Shown here piece by piece: positions 27,065-33,749 of a DNA stretch of 33,749 nucleotides. Source of the stretch: Candidatus Acetothermia bacterium (GTDB lineage Bacteria > Bipolaricaulota > Bipolaricaulia > Bipolaricaulales > Bipolaricaulaceae); contig PXEP01000198.1 in assembly GCA_003566155.1 (NCBI GenBank), forward strand, positions 1 to 33,749. Direction: 5' to 3'. A model generated the notes under the pieces. The model saw only the letters and a list, made by a program, of their open reading frames with translations. It made no database searches and was not told the DNA's origin. Each line of letters opens with the position of its first letter. Position 1 is the stretch's first letter. The translations under genes and the position numbers were made by a program.

Positions 27065-28207
27065 ATGGGGAAGACTAGAGTTGTAGAGGCAACGGTATTC
27101 CGGTTTCCTTTTACGTTGAAGAAGGCGTTCCGTATTGCGCTGGGCGCCACCAACCGGATGGAGGAGATCATCCTACGACTGCGCACCGAGGATGGACACG
27201 AAGGTTGGGGGGAGGCTTCGCCTAGCCCTCGGATCCTCGGGTCCACGGCGGGGTCGACCCTGGAGGCGTTGGAGGTGCTGCTGCGGGTCGTGTTGGGCGA
27301 GGATCCCCGGCGTATCGGCTACCTCGTCGACCAGATGGACCGGGTGATGTTGGGGCAGTCGGCAGCCAAGGCTGCGGTGGATATTGCCCTCCACGACCTT
27401 GTGGGGAGCATCACAGGTGAGCCCGTATGGCGCATGCTCGGTGGGCACCGCACCGAGCGGGTGGAGACCGACTTCACTGTGGGGATGGACGATCCCCGCA
27501 CCATGGCTGCCGAGGCCAAGGAGCTTGCCGAACAAGGATTCTGCACGATCAAAGTGAAGGTGGGCGAGGATCCGGAGATGGACGTCGCCCGAGTGTGGGT
27601 GATCCGGGAAGCAGTGGGCGACGATGTGGCCATCCGCATCGACGCCAACCAAGGCTGGACCGTGCCCCAGGCCATTTGGGCCTTGGCTGCGATGAGCGAA
27701 TGCGACGTCCAGCTGGCCGAGCAGCCCGTAGCCGCCGAGGACATCGAAGGGTTGGGCCGTGTGCGCGTTCACTCCCCGATCCCGATCATGGCCGACGAGG
27801 CGGTGCACTCTCCACAGGATGCCCTGCGGGTGATCCGTGCTGGCGCGGCCGATTATGTGAACATAAAACTCATGAAGGCCGGTGGGCTGTGGCGGGCGCG
27901 GGAGATCGCGGCCATCTGCCGGGCGGCCAATATCCCCAACATGATTGGCGGCATGGTGGAGTCCAATATCTCGGCCACTGCGGCCATTCACTTTGCCATC
28001 GGCGAAGGGAACATCGTGTTCCGCGATCTCGATCTTGCAGAGCGCCCCGAGGCCAAACTGATCAAAGAGGGCCCCACCGAGATTCGAGATGGCGAGCAGG
28101 TGCTGTTGCAGCCGGACGCGGCAGGGTTTGGCTTTGGCCCGCTGCATGAGGACTGGTTGGTAGAGGAGAAAACGTATCGCTTCGACGGGGAGGTGACCGA
28201 TGCCTGA
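27065..28207 (+). CDS. Dipeptide (L-Ala-D/L-Glu-type) epimerase, enolase superfamily
   Basis: FCTIKVKVGEDPEMD (KxK), RIDANQGWT, MADEAVHS, NIKLMKAGG, NMIGGMVES. Confidence 0.88.
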   Translation: MGKTRVVEATVFRFPFTLKKAFRIALGATNRMEEIILRLRTEDGHEGWGEASPSPRILGSTAGSTLEALEVLLRVVLGEDPRRIGYLVDQMDRVMLGQSAAKAAVDIALHDLVGSITGEPVWRMLGGHRTERVETDFTVGMDDPRTMAAEAKELAEQGFCTIKVKVGEDPEMDVARVWVIREAVGDDVAIRIDANQGWTVPQAIWALAAMSECDVQLAEQPVAAEDIEGLGRVRVHSPIPIMADEAVHSPQDALRVIRAGAADYVNIKLMKAGGLWRAREIAAICRAANIPNMIGGMVESNISATAAIHFAIGEGNIVFRDLDLAERPEAKLIKEGPTEIRDGEQVLLQPDAAGFGFGPLHEDWLVEEKTYRFDGEVTDA

Positions 28208-29555
28208 TTGGAAGATGTTAGATGAGTTCGTGCGCGAGCGGATGAGAAGGACACGGCTGCCGGGGTTGAGCATGATTGTGATCCGCGGCGACGAGCCCTT
28301 GCACACGCGATCGTACGGTTTTCGCGATCTTGCCAAGCGCCTTCCAGCCTCGCCCCGCACTGTATACGGGATCGGAAGCATCTCCAAATCGTTCGCTGCC
28401 CTGTCCATCCTCAAGCTGGCCGAGGACGGGAAGCTCTCCCCCGAAGATCGTGTGGACCGCTTTCTTCCCCTGACCATCCGGCCCCACGGGGAGCCAATCC
28501 GCATATGGCACCTTCTCACTCACAGTTCGGGGATCCCTGCGCTGGGCTACGCCGAGGGGGAGATCCGCTTCGGGCAGGGCACCGGCGGACGGTACACCAC
28601 CCTCTCAACGATAGAGGACTTTGTGGACTGGCTGAACGACTCCGAGGACTGGGTCGAATCCCGCCCCGGCGAGCGCTGGCTGTACCTGAACGAGGGCTAC
28701 ATCATCCTTGGCGGGATCGTCGAGAAGCTTACCGGCCTTTCGTTTGCCGATTACGTCCGTAAAGAAATCCTCGAGCCTTTGCAGCTCCAGGAGACCGGCT
28801 TTCTCGGCGAGGACCTCGGGCCGGAGCTTGCGGTCCCCTACATCATCCCCAGCGAAGGACAGGCCAAGGCCGGCAAGGTCCTGCCCATCCCCATCGGAAG
28901 CGATGGGGGCTTGGCCAGCACGGCGCTGGATATGGCCAGGTACCTCGGGTTGTACCTCCGGCAGGGGAGTCCGTTGATCAGCCAGGAAACCTATCAGCAG
29001 ATGATCGCCCCACGGGTTAGGCTCCCCCACGTTCCGGCGCCGTTCTCTGACGCCAGCCGGGGCTCGTATGCGTATGGACTTATGGTGCAGCCCTTCTTCG
29101 GCCGCACGCTGATTGGCCACGGGGGGAGCGTCCTTGTGTACACCGCGTACATTGGCTATCTCCCGGAGGAGAACCTTGGGGTTGCCGTGCTCGCAAACGG
29201 GGGTGGCTACCCCTGCTCACAACTGGCGCAGATCGCCCTGGCCCATGCTGCCGGCGAGGATATTGACGAACTCTCCTGCCTTGAACTGGAGGACTTGGGG
29301 GAGGAGCTATCGGGGTCCTACGCCACGTACCGTGAAACCATGCGGGCTACCGTGCGGGTCCGCGGCGCCATTGTGGAACTCACCATAGAGGACAGCGAAT
29401 CGCCGCAGACCGTCTACCTCACTGTGGAGGAACCGGGCAAGGAGGAAGTTCGCTGCCGCGCGCACCTTGGAGACCGCCAAATGGAGGTGGTGTTCCGCCG
29501 CACAGGCTCCAACGTGGAACTCCTGTACGAACGCTACAAACTCCGCCGCCTTTGA
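28200..29555 (+). CDS. Serine hydrolase, beta-lactamase/class C PBP family
   Basis: GIGSISKSFAALSILKL (SxxK), WLYLNEGYIILGGIVEKLTG (YxN), LIGHGGSV; 8-nt overlap with upstream gene. Confidence 0.92.
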   Translation: MPDWKMLDEFVRERMRRTRLPGLSMIVIRGDEPLHTRSYGFRDLAKRLPASPRTVYGIGSISKSFAALSILKLAEDGKLSPEDRVDRFLPLTIRPHGEPIRIWHLLTHSSGIPALGYAEGEIRFGQGTGGRYTTLSTIEDFVDWLNDSEDWVESRPGERWLYLNEGYIILGGIVEKLTGLSFADYVRKEILEPLQLQETGFLGEDLGPELAVPYIIPSEGQAKAGKVLPIPIGSDGGLASTALDMARYLGLYLRQGSPLISQETYQQMIAPRVRLPHVPAPFSDASRGSYAYGLMVQPFFGRTLIGHGGSVLVYTAYIGYLPEENLGVAVLANGGGYPCSQLAQIALAHAAGEDIDELSCLELEDLGEELSGSYATYRETMRATVRVRGAIVELTIEDSESPQTVYLTVEEPGKEEVRCRAHLGDRQMEVVFRRTGSNVELLYERYKLRRL

Positions 29556-29597
29556 GGGGGACAGTCCCCCTCAAGCTAGGTAGGGGGACAGTCCCCG
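29554..29597. repeat. REP-like repeat cluster E (5' flank of transposase)
   Basis: GAGGGGGACAGTCCCCCTC and TAGGGGGACAGTCCCCGTTG. Confidence 0.93.
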
Positions 29598-29625
29598 TTG
29601 CCTTATCCTCTTTCTGCGTTATACT
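29598..29625 (+). promoter_or_regulatory. Putative transposase promoter TTGCCT-N16-TATACT abutting repeat cluster E
   Basis: Hexamers at 29598-29603 and 29620-29625. Confidence 0.5.
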
Positions 29626-29650
29626 GATGTGGAAGGAGGAGCAAAGGTTC

Positions 29651-30238
29651 ATGGCACGGAAACCTCGTTCATGGCTCGTTGGACATGCTCATCATGTGCT
29701 TTCCCGAGGGAACCAACGAAGGAGGGTCTTCCACACACCTGATGACTACGCAGCGTTCCTGGCGATCATGAGAGAGGCCAAGAACCGGCATCCCATTCGC
29801 CTCCTTGGGTACTGTCTTATGCCCAACCATCTGCACTTCGTTCTCATGTCACGCGAACCCTGGGAGCTTAGTCGTTGGATGCATTTGGTGCTTACAACGC
29901 ACGTGGCTCGCTACCGCAAGGTTCACCAGTCTGTGGGGCACATCTGGCAAGGACGTTTCAAGAGCTTCCCGATCGAGGATGGGCACATTCTCCTGGTGCT
30001 ACGATATGTTGAAGCCAATCCTGTGCGGGCAGGACTAACCAGGTCGGCAGGCGCATGGTTGTGGTCTTCGCATCGCGAGCGGCTTGGCATCGCAGGAAGA
30101 CAGCTCGCCGACCCTCTCCCGATCAAACTTCCGGCAGACTGGGCCGACTACGTCGACAGGCCGCTCAAAGAGGCAACCCTCAGTGCGGTGCGGCAAGCCG
30201 CACAGAAGGAGAAGAGGGTAGAGGGACTGTCCCCATAG
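29651..30238 (+). mobile_element. rayT: REP-associated tyrosine transposase (Y1/HUH, RayT/TnpA_REP-like)
   Basis: MARKPRSWLVGHAHHVLSRGNQRRRVF, GYCLMPNHLHFVLMSRE (HUH), GHIWQGRFKSFPIEDGHILLVLRYVEANPVRAGL (catalytic Tyr); SD GGAAGGAGGAG. Confidence 0.93.
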
Positions 30239-30263
30239 TCAGCTTGATGGGGACAGTCCCCCT
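30221..30263. repeat. REP-like repeat cluster F (3' flank of transposase)
   Basis: GAGGGACTGTCCCCATAGTCAGCTTGATGGGGACAGTCCCCCT. Confidence 0.93.
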
Positions 30264-31152
30264 AGCATTCGGTGTCGGGACAGGCGGGGCCGTCGGGGCG
30301 CTCGATCTCGATGGTGGCGTGTTCAACGCCCCGCGACTGCAGCTCCTGTTTGATCCGCGCCCGTAGGTCGGCCGCTTGCTCGTAGGTATCTACCATGTCC
30401 GACACGACGTGTGTCGTGAGCACATGGTGCACGCCGTCCTGCGACCACAGGTGCGTGTGATGTATATCACATACACCTGGCACGCTGCGGACTAGCTCTT
30501 CGATCTGTCCTAGATCCAAGTCCTCGGGTACGCCCTGAAGGAGGATCACCAGCGTTTCCCGTAGCCGTTTCCCCACGTTCCACACCACATACAGCGTGAT
30601 TGCAAGCGACAGGATAGGGTCCAGGATGGGCACGTTGTGTATCCAGATGACCACGCTGGCCACCAACACCGCCAGCCACCCAAGCACGTCCTCCAGAAAG
30701 TGCCAGGTGACGATGCGGTCGGTGAGGCTGCGGCTTCCGTGCATGCGCAGGGCGGCGGCGCCGTTCACGAGGACGCCCACGACGGCGAAGGCGAACATCC
30801 CCGGAGCATGCGTGGGCTGGGGGGAGATGATCCGGGGGATCGCCTGGGACAGAACCACGACCGCCCCGCCGAACAGCACCACCGACATGAGCAATGCTCC
30901 CAACAGCGAGAAGCGCCGGTAGCCAAAGGTGAACACCTCATCGCCTCGGCGGCCGGACATCCGGGCGAACCGCCAGGTCATCCCCAGGGTGATCGTGTCC
31001 CCCAGATCGTGCAGGGCATCGGACAGGATGGCCATGCTATTGGTCCAGATGCCACCGGCGACCTCAAACAGGGTGAACCCCAGGTTAAGGAAGAACGCGG
31101 TCCGGATCCGCTGCTCCGAGGTGATCGCGTGTCTATGGTGTTCGTGGGCCAT
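30262..31152 (-). CDS. Cation diffusion facilitator (CDF) family metal transporter
   Basis: NSMAILSDALHDLGDTITLG, WHFLEDVLGWLAVLVASVVI, VCDIHHTHLWSQDGVHHVLTTHVV. Confidence 0.95.
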   Translation of the reverse strand: MAHEHHRHAITSEQRIRTAFFLNLGFTLFEVAGGIWTNSMAILSDALHDLGDTITLGMTWRFARMSGRRGDEVFTFGYRRFSLLGALLMSVVLFGGAVVVLSQAIPRIISPQPTHAPGMFAFAVVGVLVNGAAALRMHGSRSLTDRIVTWHFLEDVLGWLAVLVASVVIWIHNVPILDPILSLAITLYVVWNVGKRLRETLVILLQGVPEDLDLGQIEELVRSVPGVCDIHHTHLWSQDGVHHVLTTHVVSDMVDTYEQAADLRARIKQELQSRGVEHATIEIERPDGPACPDTEC

Positions 31153-31297
31153 GGTCAGCTTCTATGGGCAATGATGGGCGGTTGATCCCCGAGCTTCAAC
31201 CAAGCTGTCACAGCGCTCCGTTGCGGTAGCCGGCTTTCGGGCCTCACAGCCAAGCCCCGGAGGCTACGGCGTGCACTAGGTCGTGCTCGGCTCGGAC

Positions 31298-31765
31298 CTA
31301 GGCGCTCTCCTCTCCGAGATCGTCGGGCGCGCCGTCCTCATCGGCGACACCATCAGGAGATACAAGCTGCTCCATCAGGTATTCAAGACACTTTTCGATC
31401 AGCTCCAGGCGGGGCAACGCCTCCACTTGGATGGCTGCTGGGGCCAGCTGTTCGCCTAGCCACTCGGCCAGCGCCTCATCATGTACCTGCAGTCGCCCCG
31501 GCCGATAGCTTACATCATCATCATTGGCGAACCCCACGAGTGCGTTCAGAAGGAGAGTCACCGCTGACACCTCTGTGTCCTCCGGGATTTCGCTGGAGCG
31601 CACGCGCCCTGTTTCCATGCTTCCGCACAGCCCGAGGATCGGCCCCTCGGACTCATCGGCATCGGTCTCAGCAAGCGGCGGAAACTGGACTACTGCCAAC
31701 TGCCACGTTTCATCGCCCCGCTGGGGGAGTTGGGTAAGCGCTTGTGCTTCGCTGTTTAAGTCCAT
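31298..31765 (-). CDS. Acidic hypothetical protein
   Basis: 155 aa from ATG 31765 (MDLNSEAQALTQLPQRGDETWQLAVVQFPP...); no family recognised. Confidence 0.6.
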   Translation of the reverse strand: MDLNSEAQALTQLPQRGDETWQLAVVQFPPLAETDADESEGPILGLCGSMETGRVRSSEIPEDTEVSAVTLLLNALVGFANDDDVSYRPGRLQVHDEALAEWLGEQLAPAAIQVEALPRLELIEKCLEYLMEQLVSPDGVADEDGAPDDLGEESA

Positions 31766-31842
31766 GAAGTCACCCCTGTCTGCTAGTTGCCTCACTCATC
31801 GTAGTGGGTGCTCGGCGCGCCCACAACTCTCCTTTTCGCGGT

Positions 31843-31915
31843 TAGGGGGACAGTCCCCATGTGGTGTTCGGGGGGGACTGTCCCCCTACTACCCCCCTTG
31901 GGGACTGTCCCCCTA
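31843..31915. repeat. REP-like repeat cluster G
   Basis: TAGGGGGACAGTCCCCAT, CGGGGGGGACTGTCCCCCT, TTGGGGACTGTCCCCCT. Confidence 0.95.
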
Positions 31916-31950
31916 CCACTACCACATTGCCCTGAGCTTGGGGAGGGATG

Positions 31951-33749
31951 TTACGGCCTGCGCTCGACCGCGAAGCTGCCCTCCAGCTGGTAGCTCTCGA
32001 ACGTGCCCCGGATCATCCCCCCTACTGGCCCGTACTCGCTGATCGTAAGCTGAACAGGGAAAAGATCCGGCATGGCCATGTACGTGATGCCCAACGCCGA
32101 AGAAAACGGCGGTGTCCCAGCCAGCCACTGGAAGATGAACGTGGTCCCCGCTGCGCGTGGGCTGAACACCCCGGGGCCGTCCACCATGGCGAACGAAAGG
32201 CTCACGGCAGCTTCGACCGAACCTCCCATAATGCCTGTAGCTCCTGTCTCTGGATCACGCTGGCCGATCGCCGGGTACTCGTAGGCCCGCCCCTGCAGGG
32301 TGAAGCTGATCGTCCCCATGGCAGCATCGCCGGCCGGCGGGCTATCGGCTGCGGCGGGAAGGTCGGGACACGGCCCCATAGAGGCGAAGATCTCCTGCAG
32401 GATGGGCTGCGTAGAGTCAATGGTTTCCAGCTCGGTCACCGCGATCACGGATAGGTAGAGCCCGTCCGGCCCCGGTGAAGCCTGATGGACGAACGACATC
32501 CGCAACTGGCCATCCATGTCGTAGGCGTACCATTCGGCGCGCTGCCCGCCGAGGCTGGCTTGGTGCTGTTCCACAAGCACCATCCCCGGGTCGCGCTCGT
32601 TCTCGGCGATGTCCCTCTCCAGTATTTCCTTGGTCGTGCGTGCCACCGCAAAATGCGATCCGGGACCTTGCACGATCTGCGTGGTCGCCCAGTACCCAAG
32701 CAAAGTGGTGCCTCCTTCGGTTCGGCGCTTTCCGGCTTCGGTGTTGTCGTACCAGTCGCCGGGCACCCTCAGGCACATATCCCCGGCGCGGACGTCCATC
32801 CAACCGGAGGGATCCATGATCGGCGGGGCGTCCGGCTGACGCGCGGGGTCCTCAACAGGGTCAGGGTCCCCCGCGGGCGGCCCGCCGACACCGGGTGCCT
32901 CCACGCCCGGTCCGTCTGGCGCAAGCGCCGGTAACAAACGGTACCCTCCGTGCCCTTGCGTACGGTACAGGCGGACGAAATAGGTCCCCGGGGCGACGTC
33001 GGTTCGCTCCACTGCCCGGGAGGACTCGTGCCCGGAAGTATCGGAAGCAAGTACGGTCCGTCCGTTCACGTCGTAAAGATGGAGCTGAAGTTTGAGCGTC
33101 TCTTCGGCCTGGACGCTTACCGAGAGGGTCCCCGGCTCGTCTGTGGTCACCTTAAACCAGTCGTAGTTATCCGTCCCCTCCACGTTCCCGTAACCCAGAA
33201 GTCCTGTGGTCGTCCTTCCCAGTGAGATCTCCTGTGCCTGGTCCACGGTGTCGTTGGGCTCCTGGTCTCCGGGCATCGTGGCCGCCGTAAGCTTCGTGGT
33301 CAGCGTGTATCCGCCGTACCCCTGGCTTCGGTACAGGCGGATGAGGTACGTCCCCGGGGCGAGCCCGGGTCGTTCTGCTGCCCGGGAGGACTCGTGCCCG
33401 GAAGTATCGGAAGCAAGTGTGGTCCGTCCGTTCACGTCGTACAGGTGGAGCTGGAGCTTCAGCGTCTCTTCGGCCTCGACGCTCACCGAGAGCGTCCCCG
33501 GCTCATCAGTCGTCACCTTGAACCAGTCGTAGTTATCCGTACCCTCCACGTTCCCGTATCCAAGGAGTTCTGTGGTTGCCTCCCCCAGCGGGACTTCCTG
33601 CGCCAGATCCACGGTGTCGTTGGGCTCCTGGTCGCTCTCGTAGGCGACGGGCACAAGTTCTGTCTCAAGCGCATATCCTCCGTACCCTTGCGTACGGTAC
33701 AGACGGATGAAGTACGTCCCCGGGGCGAGCCCTGCCCGTTCCACCGCGC
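31951..33749 (-). CDS. Protein with tandem PPC (bacterial pre-peptidase C-terminal) domains; N-terminus truncated by window edge
   Basis: DQEPNDTVDQAQEISLG...GNVEGTDNYDWFKVTTDEPGTLSVSVQAEETLKLQLHLYDVNGRT...APGTYFVRLYRTQGHGGYRL, repeated; ORF open at window end. Confidence 0.88.
   Translation of the reverse strand, partial: AVERAGLAPGTYFIRLYRTQGYGGYALETELVPVAYESDQEPNDTVDLAQEVPLGEATTELLGYGNVEGTDNYDWFKVTTDEPGTLSVSVEAEETLKLQLHLYDVNGRTTLASDTSGHESSRAAERPGLAPGTYLIRLYRSQGYGGYTLTTKLTAATMPGDQEPNDTVDQAQEISLGRTTTGLLGYGNVEGTDNYDWFKVTTDEPGTLSVSVQAEETLKLQLHLYDVNGRTVLASDTSGHESSRAVERTDVAPGTYFVRLYRTQGHGGYRLLPALAPDGPGVEAPGVGGPPAGDPDPVEDPARQPDAPPIMDPSGWMDVRAGDMCLRVPGDWYDNTEAGKRRTEGGTTLLGYWATTQIVQGPGSHFAVARTTKEILERDIAENERDPGMVLVEQHQASLGGQRAEWYAYDMDGQLRMSFVHQASPGPDGLYLSVIAVTELETIDSTQPILQEIFASMGPCPDLPAAADSPPAGDAAMGTISFTLQGRAYEYPAIGQRDPETGATGIMGGSVEAAVSLSFAMVDGPGVFSPRAAGTTFIFQWLAGTPPFSSALGITYMAMPDLFPVQLTISEYGPVGGMIRGTFESYQLEGSFAVERRP
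33021..33749 (-). repeat. In-frame tandem duplication of PPC units, period 366 bp (122 aa)
   Basis: aggactcgtgcccggaagtatcggaagcaagt at 33021 and 33387; tccacggtgtcgttgggctcctggtc at 33242 and 33608. Confidence 0.92.

Noticed and set aside
27173-28519. 448-aa minus-strand ORF
   Set aside because: Antisense to the well-supported epimerase/serine hydrolase genes; low-complexity, no domain; typical GC-rich shadow ORF.
29552-29650. N-terminal extension MRGTVPLKLGRGTVPVALSS of the transposase ORF (and other GTVP-type ORFs)
   Set aside because: Translation of the GGGGACAGTCCCC repeats; true start with SD is ATG 29651.
17531-31915. CRISPR array
   Set aside because: Repeats are short palindromes in scattered small clusters without regular spacers; no cas genes.

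Overview
GC-rich bacterial chromosomal window. From sequence alone I cannot fix the lineage; the gene set and the dispersed GGGGACAGTCCCC repeats suggest an uncultured/MAG-type genome. I support about 27 protein-coding genes: NosD-like beta-helix lipoprotein, FloA, half-size GDT1/UPF0016, MATE, nucleoside phosphorylase, WrbA, OsmC, two SurA-type chaperones, an ABC-2 exporter pair, ArsR, Csp, a split 5'-nucleotidase pair, a LacI-controlled sugar ABC transporter, GlyA, a BsuPI protein, a dipeptide epimerase plus serine hydrolase, a REP-associated Y1 transposase, a CDF transporter and a PPC-repeat protein. No tRNA, rRNA or CRISPR was found. The items most worth a second look are: (1) a Y1 (RayT-like) transposase flanked on both sides by palindromic GGGGAC(A/T)GTCCCC repeats, which occur as seven intergenic clusters, all in the right half of the window, and supply stop codons to neighbouring genes; (2) a 43-aa Cys/Lys-rich ORF missing from the ORF track, overlapping the 3' end of an arsR-type gene out of frame; (3) a self-contained unit (sigma70-like promoter, ~180-nt leader, SD, 51-aa secreted peptide, terminator); (4) a 5'-nucleotidase split into two exported proteins in reversed domain order; (5) structured leaders upstream of glyA and of the nucleotidase C-domain gene. 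All homology calls are by eye; no searches were run.
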